58,894 nucleotides of DNA, taken from contig CAYQUT010000016.1 of NCBI GenBank assembly GCA_964420985.1, forward strand, positions 1-58,894. The letters run 5' to 3'. Source of the stretch: CAMCTV01 sp964420985 (lineage in GTDB: Bacteria > Bacteroidota > Bacteroidia > Flavobacteriales_D > Sanyastnellaceae). This document shows positions 17,743 to 25,397 of this stretch, in pieces. The position numbers were made by a program, and so were the translations under genes. Positions within the stretch are counted from its first letter, which is position 1. Each line of letters opens with the position of its first letter. The notes under the pieces were generated by a model, which saw only the letters and a program-made list of their open reading frames with translations, did not search any database and was not told where the DNA came from.

Positions 17743-18070
17743 TAATATTAAAACTTGGTTAGTCGATATTCAGCAATCTATTGAAGAAATCAATGATTTC
17801 TTGGGCGAACACCGAGACTTCTTTGCGTATCAAAATGATTTGAAAACGAAAAAAGCGGTCGAAAGAAATTTAGAAATAATTGGTGAAGCAGTTAATAGAA
17901 TTATCAAGACCAATCAAGACTTCCCCATTGCTGAAGCAAAAAATATCATCAATACAAGAAATAGAATTATCCATAGTTACGATAACATTTCGGATGAAGT
18001 AATTTGGACGATAGTTAGCCGGGATCTCCCCATCCTTAAAGCACAAGTCGATAAGCACTTAATGGAATAA
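17735..18070 (+). CDS. hepT: HepT-like toxin (DUF86 / HEPN domain)
   Basis: 111 residues, all-alpha HEPN fold. It carries the RX4HXY motif of HepT ribonuclease toxins as RNRIIHSY near the C-terminus; the Tyr is the expected AMPylation target of the partner. Charged residues and the stretch VERNLEIIGEAVNRI are typical of DUF86. The start overlaps the mntA stop by 8 nt. The pair appears intact and is likely functional as a type VII toxin-antitoxin module. A 6-copy 8-bp repeat begins right after the stop codon. Confidence 0.88.
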   Translation: MDNNIKTWLVDIQQSIEEINDFLGEHRDFFAYQNDLKTKKAVERNLEIIGEAVNRIIKTNQDFPIAEAKNIINTRNRIIHSYDNISDEVIWTIVSRDLPILKAQVDKHLME

Positions 18071-18072
18071 TT

Positions 18073-18120
18073 TCATCCCCTCATCCCCTCATCCCCTCAT
18101 CCCCTGATCCCTTCATTCCT
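18073..18120. repeat. 8-bp tandem repeat (TCATCCCC, 4 perfect + 2 degenerate copies)
   Basis: Four exact TCATCCCC units at 18073-18104, then TGATCCCT and TCATTCCT. The array starts 2 nt after the hepT stop codon. Like the array at 132-295, it has an 8-bp period and sits next to a GC-rich palindromic element. Confidence 0.8.
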
Positions 18121-18169
18121 CCACCAACCGCTTATGATTCACGTTCACAGACACATTGTAAAAAATGGC

Positions 18170-18265
18170 GCCTGCCCGTTGTCCTATCGGCCAACGTCCA
18201 CCCCGCTGTCCGCTGCTATTCCTCCTGCGGCGCTGCGCGCCCCAGTCCGGGATATCCGCTCCCAT
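18170..18265 (-). ncRNA. structured dispersed element, copy 2
   Basis: On the minus strand this GC-rich block contains AGCGGATATCCCG, the hairpin GGCGC-GCA-GCGCC (18229-18241), and GAGGAATAGCAGCGGACAGC, in the same order as in the copy at 4020-4104. The hairpin sequences differ but the flanking blocks are conserved, a pattern consistent with a structured RNA or repeat family. The rest of the 347-bp gap (18071-18417) holds the 8-bp array and the promoter region of the XRE gene; no gene was found. Confidence 0.45.
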
Positions 18266-18378
18266 CGGTGGCGCTGGAATCTTACTGCATAATTTTCATA
18301 TAGGATATAGGAGATTTCGAATAAGGTTTTGAATGCACAAAAAATAACTTTGAATTGACTAAAATACACGTCACTTTT

Positions 18379-18416
18379 AAGTTACATATACTTGACTTCA
18401 AATTACATTTGCAAAT
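18379..18416 (+). promoter_or_regulatory. promoter and candidate operator of the XRE regulator
   Basis: TACATTTG (18404-18411) is an exact -7 box, ending 6 nt before the ATG at 18418. It is embedded in overlapping palindromes: CAAAT-TAC-ATTTG (18399-18411) and ATTTGCAAAT (18407-18416). A further AAGT-N7-ACTT lies at 18379-18393. Repeated half-sites over a -7 box are the usual layout of an autorepressed antitoxin promoter. Confidence 0.55.
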
Positions 18417-18417
18417 C

Positions 18418-18708
18418 ATGAAAACAAGAGCTTGGAAAGAAATCAAAGATGAAGTGTATGGAGTAAAAGGTACCCAGCGCCGTGACGACTTGGAGCGGGA
18501 ATCCGCTTCTTTCAAAATGGGATTAATGATTCGTAAAGCCAGAGAAGAGAAGAAAATGACTCAAGAGGCATTGGCCAACAAAGTCAACAAGAAGAGATCA
18601 TTCATATCGCGCATAGAAAATGACGGCAGCAACATCACGCTTAAAACTTTGTATGAAATAGTAGAAAACGGTTTTGGAGGAAGTGTGCATATCCATATCA
18701 AGATTTAA
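18418..18708 (+). CDS. XRE-family HTH regulator, orphan HigA-like antitoxin
   Basis: 96 residues. An N-terminal region (KTRAWKEIKDEVYG) precedes a classical lambda-repressor-type HTH (about 35-85: MIRKAREEKKMTQEALANK, then KRSFISRIENDGSN). Close relatives are antitoxins encoded downstream of a HigB/RelE-type toxin. Here the preceding 347 bp contain no toxin gene, so it is an orphan or the toxin has been lost. The start is set by the exact -7 box ending 6 nt upstream; an in-frame ATG-like codon at 18355 lies upstream of the promoter. Likely autoregulated through the palindromes around 18399-18416. Confidence 0.8.
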   Translation: MKTRAWKEIKDEVYGVKGTQRRDDLERESASFKMGLMIRKAREEKKMTQEALANKVNKKRSFISRIENDGSNITLKTLYEIVENGFGGSVHIHIKI

Positions 18709-18859
18709 TCATCAGAGAAGGCGGGGTTCATCAGTTTAAAGAGGACGTCGATATGCACACACCTCACATAAAAAAGAATACCCGAATAAACATTAAAAAT
18801 GAACAGTCATTAAGTTTTTAAAGAATATTTTCAAATGCATTTTTAGCAAATAAGACAAA

Positions 18860-19936
18860 ATGGGAAAAAGGATTTTTTTAATGTCATGTTTACTATTGAC
18901 GTTTATCTTCTCTTGCATCGAAAAGAAATTACCAGACAGAGAAACCAACAAACTTGGATTGATTGGCACTTCAAAAACTGACACTTTAAAATTTACTTCT
19001 GGAGTACGTGCTATTTTTCAGGACAGTAAAGGCAATTATTGGTTTGGCAGTCATAATGAAGGTGTAGGTATCTATAATGGAAAATCGTTTGAGTATTATA
19101 CAGTAAATGAAGGTTTATGCGACAATCAAATCCGTTCAATCGAGGAGGATCAGAATGGAAAAATATGGTTTGGAACGGCAAAAGGTGTTAGTGTATATGA
19201 CAAAGGAAAGTTTACTAATTATCCATCTATAAATAAGAACCCAATATTTGATTGGAATAAAACAAATGGGGATCTATGGTTCAATGCGGGTGAAGAAGAC
19301 GGAATAAATCGTTTTGACGGAATAAATATGAACCATTTGATTTTCCCAAAACCCAAAAATAAAAATGCTGATAATGCTGATAATGCTGACAATACCTACG
19401 GTGTTACGGATATATCAAAAGATAAAGATGGTAAAGTTTGGATTGCAACCTATGCTGCGTTATTTACTTATGATGGTAAAATGGTAAATACCTTTGATAA
19501 TGAAAAATTAAACCTAAAAGAGAATGAGCTTTTGCATATAAGAAGTGTATTAGCAGATTCAAAAGGACGAATTTGGATAGGAAATAACGGAATAGGTGTT
19601 TTACAAATGGAGGGCAACTCAATAATTAATTTCTCTGAAAAGCATAACTTAATCCATCCAACAAGCACAAGAAGAGGAGATAAATCAAAACTAGGTACAC
19701 TTGAACACGTTTTTGCTATTGAAGAAGATTCAGAAGGCAACATTTGGTTTGGAGATAGAGATACTGGAGCTTGGAAATATGACGGTAAAACCTTGACAAA
19801 CTATTCAATTAGTAACAAAATATCTAATCCAATGATTTGGACTATTTATAAAGACAACAAAAACAATTTGCTTTTTGGAATGGCAGACGGAAATATATTT
19901 AAGTTCAACGGAAAGGTATTTGAAAAGCAATTTTAG
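18860..19936 (+). CDS. two-component-regulator-propeller lipoprotein
   Basis: 358 residues. The N-terminus is a lipoprotein signal (FIFSC, lipidated Cys near residue 19). The body consists of Reg_prop-type repeats (e.g. GNYWFGSHNEGV, GKIWFGTAKGVSVY, GRIWIGNNGIGV, GNIWFGDRDTGAW) of about 45 residues each, forming a beta-propeller. These blades normally sense ligands in hybrid two-component systems, but no histidine kinase or HTH domain follows, so this is a stand-alone sensor-like propeller on a membrane anchor. An in-frame triplication (NAD repeated, 19366-19392) splits two blades. Codon use is more AT-rich than in neighbouring operons, consistent with an acquired segment. No clear promoter box is visible in the 150 bp upstream. 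Confidence 0.75.
   Translation: MGKRIFLMSCLLLTFIFSCIEKKLPDRETNKLGLIGTSKTDTLKFTSGVRAIFQDSKGNYWFGSHNEGVGIYNGKSFEYYTVNEGLCDNQIRSIEEDQNGKIWFGTAKGVSVYDKGKFTNYPSINKNPIFDWNKTNGDLWFNAGEEDGINRFDGINMNHLIFPKPKNKNADNADNADNTYGVTDISKDKDGKVWIATYAALFTYDGKMVNTFDNEKLNLKENELLHIRSVLADSKGRIWIGNNGIGVLQMEGNSIINFSEKHNLIHPTSTRRGDKSKLGTLEHVFAIEEDSEGNIWFGDRDTGAWKYDGKTLTNYSISNKISNPMIWTIYKDNKNNLLFGMADGNIFKFNGKVFEKQF
19366..19392 (+). repeat. in-frame 9-bp tandem repeat (AATGCTGAT x3)
   Basis: Three nearly identical 9-bp units inside the propeller lipoprotein gene encode Asn-Ala-Asp repeats in a loop. The unit length keeps the frame, so copy-number change would be tolerated. Confidence 0.7.
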
Positions 19937-20138
19937 AAATACGAATGCACAACATCAGTATGGCAATGTGGCGACTGAGGTGCTTTTGTGAAACATATTC
20001 GAAAAGTTCACCTGCAAAAATCTCATTGAACTTTTTAGCCTAAAACCCATCACATGGATTAATGAATCAAAAGTAAAGACACTTCACAGCACAGGCGTCT
20101 TGCATCATTGGGGCTTTAGAAATTTTAATATTGATGTT

Positions 20139-20146
20139 TACCTTTG
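20139..20146 (+). promoter_or_regulatory. -7 box TACCTTTG upstream of the frameshifted gene
   Basis: Exact TAnnTTTG about 38 nt before the TTG start at 20185. The region 19937-20138 contains no gene that I can support. Confidence 0.5.
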
Positions 20147-20184
20147 GCCGAACACCATGCAATAAGCTAAAACCTACCAGAAAA

Positions 20185-20716
20185 TTGAAAAAAATCATCC
20201 TTCTACTTTTATTGGCAAATACAACTTTCAACTCCCTATCACAGGCCTCCTGGAGTACAAGAATGGCATTTACTCTCCGAGACGAAAACAATGAATCGAT
20301 CGACCTAAGCGAATTTGAAAAGTGCTTTTTATTGATCAACGTTTTTGGTGATACTGTAAAAAAATGAGGATCTGAGTCATTATCTACAATTTGATGCAGA
20401 AACCAATTATTTTACATTGAACTTAACGACCATCGGACCCAGATTTTCCTTTGCTCTCCTCCATAACCAAGAACTCATGGTGATTTACTTACCTTTCTCA
20501 TCATCTCGACACCTCTACGCCACAGATATTCAATTTAGAAAAGGACAATACCTATTCGACTTTGATGTGACCGTTAAAGAAACGAAATACATTGATGGAA
20601 ATATTCCTTATTATGTGATTGATAAAATCAACTGGAGAAAACAGGCGCGTAGACTAAAGAATAGTTCTTATTCCGGTGATCAAACTTATGATTCATACCT
20701 AGATGAAAAACATTAA
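20185..20716 (+). pseudogene. secreted protein of unknown function, broken by a frameshift in an A7 run
   Basis: From a TTG start a good signal peptide is encoded (MKKIILLLLLANTTFNSLSQ), followed by about 40 residues and a TGA directly after seven A residues at 20358-20364. Removing one A restores an open frame (VKNEDLSHYLQFDAETNYF and onward) to a stop at 20716, giving one protein of about 177 residues. The two halves read naturally as one polypeptide. The lesion is a real mutation, a phase-variable or slippage-expressed site, or a sequencing error. The family is not recognised. The downstream gene overlaps its 3' end by 14 nt, which supports an originally intact operon. Confidence 0.65.
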
Positions 20717-21257
20717 TACCATTTTATTCGCCATTATTCTGATAAGCGCTAAATATTCTTCTGCCCAGGATGGTGTTTTTAAATTCAAAAAAGTTGAGAT
20801 TAGTTTCGCTCCAATTGTCACTCAAGACAGTTTAATTGGTTTGGAATTGTATCAAAATGATGTTTTCATCACCATGGATAAAAAGAAAAATACTGAGTCA
20901 AAGTGTATGGCCAAATTTGATGAATCGACAGGTATTTACACCTTAGCCTACTCCTATCAAGGCATCGGAGGAGGTTCCGATAATCGCATGCCCTGCCCTA
21001 CTCTATTTGCAAAGGTTGATTTCATCACAAAGGAAAGACAGGAATATTTCTATACAATACCCATTAAATTATCCATCTGTAATCTCTCGCAGGCATCAGC
21101 AATCAATGTCTTGAATATTGACCTCAATAAACTTTTAGGACAACCAAATAAAATGATCGAGGTAAACGAAATCAAAGACTACTCCATCACTTCATCTGAA
21201 GGCGTAAATCCAGGACGTTTGGTGAAAATTGAAAGAAAACCATCCTTTTACAACTGA
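20703..21257 (+). CDS. secreted protein of unknown function
   Basis: 184 residues with a signal peptide (MKNINTILFAIILISAKYSSAQ). The mature part is beta-rich. It shares the style of the frameshifted protein upstream (compare FDESTGIYTLAY here with FDAETNYFTLNL there), so the two may be distant paralogues; this is only a visual impression. It overlaps the upstream frame by 14 nt and is followed 9 nt later by a small membrane-protein gene, so all three probably form one operon. No family recognised. Confidence 0.6.
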   Translation: MKNINTILFAIILISAKYSSAQDGVFKFKKVEISFAPIVTQDSLIGLELYQNDVFITMDKKKNTESKCMAKFDESTGIYTLAYSYQGIGGGSDNRMPCPTLFAKVDFITKERQEYFYTIPIKLSICNLSQASAINVLNIDLNKLLGQPNKMIEVNEIKDYSITSSEGVNPGRLVKIERKPSFYN

Positions 21258-21266
21258 AATGATACG

Positions 21267-21632
21267 ATGATTCAATCCATCTTTAAAATAGTCGCCAACG
21301 GACTTTATTTCCTTGGAAAAAAATTGAGAATGACTTACAATGAAATCAACATTGTCGTTTACTACTTCCTCATTCCTTTCTCATGGTTGTTTCTCTTGGA
21401 TCTCATTTTCCATTTTCATTACTTGAAAATGGCTTTTGTCATTTTCACATTGGGGTTCATTGCGGGATGTAGAAATTTCAAAACATACTCTGACTGGTTA
21501 TTCGCAAAATCTGTTTCGTTTCTAAATCAATTTAATCGGTATGGTAGCAATTACATTGCATCGTCCGTGTGGATTTGTGTTGCACTGCCTTTGGTTATCT
21601 ACGCCATCTTATTCTTTTTGATTTTTCAATAA
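21267..21632 (+). CDS. small integral membrane protein, unknown function
   Basis: 121 residues with three hydrophobic segments (about 30-48, 53-66 and 98-120). The pattern TYNEINIVVYYFLIPFSW is shared, as far as I can recall, with small membrane proteins in accessory loci of Bacteroidota, but I cannot name the family. It is the last gene of a three-gene run (20185-21632) of unknown secreted and membrane proteins, convergent with the MbnH-like gene. Confidence 0.6.
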   Translation: MIQSIFKIVANGLYFLGKKLRMTYNEINIVVYYFLIPFSWLFLLDLIFHFHYLKMAFVIFTLGFIAGCRNFKTYSDWLFAKSVSFLNQFNRYGSNYIASSVWICVALPLVIYAILFFLIFQ

Positions 21633-21652
21633 AATCAATAGAACAAGTTGAA

Positions 21653-22693
21653 TCACCTCGGATCCTGAAAATCCTCCATTTGGATAAATGACTCGTCGGT
21701 CAGAGTATGCATAAATGCAACAATGGCCTCCATTTCCTGTTGGGTCATTCTACCCTTTTGAGCGGCATACAAATTGGCATCAAGGTTGGCGGTGTATCGG
21801 AAACCGGTATTGTAGTGTTCCACACATTCCAACAAAGTATTGAATCGTCCATCATGCATGTAAGGTGCAGTTAATGCAATATTGCGCAAACTGGGGGTCT
21901 TGAACTTCCCTTTGTCCGCAGGGTTCCAAGTGATGATGTATCTCCCCTCATCCACAGGTATACTGTCAAGACCTGTATTTCTGAAAGCGAAATCAGAAAA
22001 CGTCGAACCCAAAACATGGCAATGATTGCAATCTCCTTTATTCATATCCGTAAACAAGTCTAAACCTTGCAACTCCAACGGCGTAAGAAAAGCCTCTCCC
22101 CTTTTGTATTGATCATACTTCGAATCGCCACTGATCAGGGTTCTTTCAAACTGCGCAATGGCTTTTACCACATAAGGAGCCGTTATTTCATCCACTCCAA
22201 ATGCCTTCTTGAACAAATGCTGGTACATTGGAATGGCCTTGATTTCATTCACCGCGTTGGCCCAGGTCTCATGCATCTCAATGGGGTTAACTACCGGACC
22301 CAATGCTTGGCTTTCCAAATCTGTAGCTCCACCATCCCAAAAGAATGTTGACTGCCAACCCAAATTGATCAATGGCATGGCATTTCTGGTTCCTTCAAAA
22401 CCATCGATTCCCACACTGTATTTCTGTCCGTCCGTAAACCCATGTTGTTGCATATGACAACTGGCACAACTCTGAGAATTGTCCCCTGAAAGAATGGGAT
22501 CATAGAACAACATACGTCCCAAATAAACGCCTTCCACTGTTAGAGGATTGTCCGACGGAATAACCATTGGAGGGAGCCCCTTGGGGATATTCAACTCAAA
22601 GGGCGTGGCTTGAAATGCAGCGTCGTTATTATCCTTGTAGCATGCCGACAGCATGACCAAAATAGAAATAATGACGATAAATCTCCTGTTCAT
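21653..22693 (-). CDS. MbnH-like di-heme cytochrome c peroxidase family lipoprotein (MauG-related)
   Basis: 346 residues with a lipoprotein signal (VMLSAC, Cys18). Two c-type heme-binding motifs are present: CASCH (76-80) and CNHCH (about 222-226). The fold is the bacterial di-heme peroxidase/MauG family. MauG-type MbnH oxidises a Trp of its partner MbnP to kynurenine, allowing copper binding; the MbnP-like gene lies immediately upstream with an 11-nt gap, so this pairing is the best functional guess. A plain hydrogen-peroxide peroxidase is the alternative. It is the last gene of a three-gene operon. Confidence 0.85.
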   Translation of the reverse strand: MNRRFIVIISILVMLSACYKDNNDAAFQATPFELNIPKGLPPMVIPSDNPLTVEGVYLGRMLFYDPILSGDNSQSCASCHMQQHGFTDGQKYSVGIDGFEGTRNAMPLINLGWQSTFFWDGGATDLESQALGPVVNPIEMHETWANAVNEIKAIPMYQHLFKKAFGVDEITAPYVVKAIAQFERTLISGDSKYDQYKRGEAFLTPLELQGLDLFTDMNKGDCNHCHVLGSTFSDFAFRNTGLDSIPVDEGRYIITWNPADKGKFKTPSLRNIALTAPYMHDGRFNTLLECVEHYNTGFRYTANLDANLYAAQKGRMTQQEMEAIVAFMHTLTDESFIQMEDFQDPR

Positions 22694-22704
22694 GGCTTAT
22701 TGCA

Positions 22705-23499
22705 TTAGTTGACAATGGAAAAGGATTGACCAATATTGGCTTTCATTTGAAGTATCCAAGCCAAATCACTGGGGTTGGTACTTTGAATTAAATTGTTGTT
22801 CTCAAAGCCAATGGTACCCACAGCTGAATACATTTTATTCAAATCAAACTTCACATCAATTTGGAACTGTTTTTCATTTTCCAAATGAATATCCACAGGC
22901 AAAGACACTGCTGTCAAAGCCTTGCTGGTTCCCAAGTGATAAAGAAGAGGAAGCGTTGATCCATCAGCACCAATAAATTGACCTTCGTGCTTTAAGAAAA
23001 TATACCCCGTGCTCCAAGTCCAAATCATACCATACACGGGGTCCAAGTCACCAGACTGATCTCCCGAAGTATTGTGAGGTTGGTCAACCCCCATGTAAAA
23101 GATCATTTGGTTAAAATGTGTACTGCCCAAACCTTCAATGCTTGGATTTGATGAAAATCCATGACGATTGGCATCAAACTCATCTATCAATGTGTGCTCG
23201 TTCAAATACAATGTATCCCCCGCGTCATTCACCAATGCTGCATGTGAAATATAATACTTGAAAAGATCTAAGGAAAAAGGCTCACCACCGTCTCTGTTAT
23301 AAAAATGTCCAGCGACAATAGCAGAGTCTCCCACCCTATTTAAAAAGTTCACACGCACAGCTGGGGGGGTAACCGTTTCTACAGGTTTCTCCTCCGTTTC
23401 CTTGTCTCGGCAGGATATCATGATTATTGAGAGCGAGAAAAAGAGCGTAAGACCCAGCGAGAACCGGAGCGGGAAAGATAAAAACAATCGTAACTTCAT
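22705..23499 (-). CDS. MbnP-like copper-binding family lipoprotein
   Basis: 264 residues from the ATG at 23499. This start lies 4 nt after the preceding stop and gives a lipoprotein signal with IIMISC; a longer frame would overlap the upstream gene by 71 nt. The domain (about 50-260) shows MbnP features: VNFLNRVGDSAI, LFKYYISHAAL and the Trp-rich IWTWSTGYIFLKHEG. In characterised MbnP a Trp is converted to kynurenine by MbnH and contributes to Cu(I) binding; the Trps in WTW are the obvious candidates, though which one is inference. Partner enzyme directly downstream. Probably outer-membrane or periplasm-facing. Confidence 0.8.
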   Translation of the reverse strand: MKLRLFLSFPLRFSLGLTLFFSLSIIMISCRDKETEEKPVETVTPPAVRVNFLNRVGDSAIVAGHFYNRDGGEPFSLDLFKYYISHAALVNDAGDTLYLNEHTLIDEFDANRHGFSSNPSIEGLGSTHFNQMIFYMGVDQPHNTSGDQSGDLDPVYGMIWTWSTGYIFLKHEGQFIGADGSTLPLLYHLGTSKALTAVSLPVDIHLENEKQFQIDVKFDLNKMYSAVGTIGFENNNLIQSTNPSDLAWILQMKANIGQSFSIVN

Positions 23500-23503
23500 T
23501 AAA

Positions 23504-25345
23504 CTATTCAACAACAATCTTGAATTCATCATTATTAGATTTAAGTAAATAAAAACCGGGCATACAAATATCACTCATATTCAATTGAACAAACTGATTT
23601 TTGGGAAAAATAAATTGAGCCATCAATCTACCTTGAACATCCATTAAACACCAATCAGTTGCATCACCAGTCCAAAGCGTGCAGACATCTTGAATGGGAT
23701 TGGGATAAACTCCTTTGAATTTCGAAATTTCATCAACACCAATGCAATTGTTCACGGTAAATGTTATCTCATCAAAACCAATACAACCATCAGCCGTCAT
23801 AATGGTAACAGAAACTGTGTGGTCACCTACTCCCCATTCTTCAGCAATGATTTCCAAATTGGGACTGGTATTGCCATTGGACCATTGATAAATGGCCCCG
23901 TCGTAAAACGGAGCCTCTAAAGAATAAATATCATTGATGCACAAATCATTGATGGCTCCTAACTGAACATTCAGTTCTCCATTGGATTGCAACTGAAAAT
24001 TTTGTACATAAACACAACCGCGATCATCGGTAATATTAGCGGTATAGGTCCCTGCGGGTTGATCCATCAAATCCCCTCCGGGAATGGCTACTCCATCGGC
24101 ATCTGTCCAAACGGTATTGTACGGCCCGGTACCTCCAGATATCTCGAGCGTTATTGCGCCATCTGGTGTATTTGAACAAGAAGGAGGAGTTATGGTGGGC
24201 GTTGCATTCCACCAACTGGGCTCCGTCACTTCAAAGGTTGCTGATCCCGACCAACAATTGGAATTCACTTCAACGGTATAAATACCCGATGGTAAATCTT
24301 GAATCGCCCATTCATTGGATACGAATCCCGTATTGCTGGTCCAACTGAAACTCGCATCCAAACCTAAATCTTGAATAAAAGGTTGAATATAACCCGTAGG
24401 AGTATCCCCTTTATTCACAGGACACCACACCGGCAAAACCAGGGCGTCCAATGCATAATTGGGATTGGTGGATGTGGCATTAAGAAAAATATTCCCTGTT
24501 GCTCCATCCCAACCATCCACCTGTATGAAGTAACGATAGTTGGTATCCAAACAACTGATCGTCATTTGAGAAGCATAAAACTCTCCAACAGCACAACCTC
24601 CCGCCATATCATCATTGGAGCTCACCAACTGGAAAGTGCTCCAATCAGAACAATTGCTGCTTTTCCAAAGTGCCAATTGTGTATCTACTCCATTCTCGGT
24701 GTCGCAGGTTGAAATCACGTAAGCTTGGTTGGGTTGAAACATCAACTCCACCCAAAGTGATTGTGTGACATTTCCTTCGCACCAAGAACCAGGAACACCA
24801 CATTCTAGACCATTGGGAGCAATTTCACCAATGGAAGCCGTAGCGTTGGCATTGTTCATCATCAACCCCTCTTGATCAGGAAAAAGTTCCAAGGCACCAC
24901 ACGGTGAATCTCCTGAAATGAGATTGGACTGTGTTGTATTAAAAGTAAACGTATTTCCGAAATTGGTTCCAGAAAATGCAGCCCAAGAAACTCCGTTGAC
25001 CAACACTTCAAACTGAAGTCCACCATCACCATAGCTATCCGCAAAGATGATATCATAAGCTCCGGGATCCAGACAGAAAGGGCCTTCTGTAACGATGGCA
25101 TTGGCTGGATAACCTTCAGGACCATCATCCGCTGCAACCGCCTCACATCCCACATTGAAGTTGGCACCTTCAAACAAAACGCCTGTGCCGCAGGGATTCC
25201 CGGAAGGAACCAACTGCCAATAATTTTCGTACGGCCAAGCGTCGGTTTGCATTTGAATAACAACCTCCATTTGACCAGATGGACATTGTCCCCAACTCTT
25301 CCATGCGCTGAATACAGCGATCAGCATTAACAATCCTTTCTTCAT
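23504..25345 (-). CDS. secreted protein with SprB-type repeats and T9SS sorting domain
   Basis: 613 residues from the ATG at 25345 (signal peptide MKKGLLMLIAVFSAWKSWGQ). Cys-rich beta-sandwich regions occur at about 20-290 (e.g. IIFADSYGDGGLQFEV), followed by two SprB-like repeats (about 300-450, with GTGPYNTVWTDADG), an Ig-like segment, and a T9SS type A domain (YPNPIQDVCTLW, MDVQGRLMAQF). It is probably displayed on or released from the cell surface. It is the first gene of the operon with the MbnP- and MbnH-like genes, so it may be a surface partner of that copper module; the link is positional only. A -7 box lies 15 nt upstream. Confidence 0.8.
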   Translation of the reverse strand: MKKGLLMLIAVFSAWKSWGQCPSGQMEVVIQMQTDAWPYENYWQLVPSGNPCGTGVLFEGANFNVGCEAVAADDGPEGYPANAIVTEGPFCLDPGAYDIIFADSYGDGGLQFEVLVNGVSWAAFSGTNFGNTFTFNTTQSNLISGDSPCGALELFPDQEGLMMNNANATASIGEIAPNGLECGVPGSWCEGNVTQSLWVELMFQPNQAYVISTCDTENGVDTQLALWKSSNCSDWSTFQLVSSNDDMAGGCAVGEFYASQMTISCLDTNYRYFIQVDGWDGATGNIFLNATSTNPNYALDALVLPVWCPVNKGDTPTGYIQPFIQDLGLDASFSWTSNTGFVSNEWAIQDLPSGIYTVEVNSNCWSGSATFEVTEPSWWNATPTITPPSCSNTPDGAITLEISGGTGPYNTVWTDADGVAIPGGDLMDQPAGTYTANITDDRGCVYVQNFQLQSNGELNVQLGAINDLCINDIYSLEAPFYDGAIYQWSNGNTSPNLEIIAEEWGVGDHTVSVTIMTADGCIGFDEITFTVNNCIGVDEISKFKGVYPNPIQDVCTLWTGDATDWCLMDVQGRLMAQFIFPKNQFVQLNMSDICMPGFYLLKSNNDEFKIVVE

Positions 25346-25360
25346 GCTTTGGTGTTTTTC

Positions 25361-25368
25361 CAAAAATA
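25361..25368 (-). promoter_or_regulatory. -7 box TATTTTTG of the MbnP/MbnH operon
   Basis: Exact TAnnTTTG on the minus strand with a 15-nt A-rich leader before the ATG at 25345. Confidence 0.6.
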
Positions 25369-25385
25369 AGTCAAACTGCTTAACC

Positions 25386-25393
25386 TACCTTTG
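25386..25393 (+). promoter_or_regulatory. -7 box TACCTTTG, 4 nt before the CvfB-like gene
   Basis: Exact TAnnTTTG; predicted leaderless start at 25398. It is back to back with the divergent box at 25361-25368. Confidence 0.65.
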
Positions 25394-25397
25394 TAAT

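Noticed and set aside
18073..18120. Possible CRISPR or attachment-site repeat after hepT
   Set aside because: Short direct tandem repeat without spacers, integrase or a flanking duplicate.
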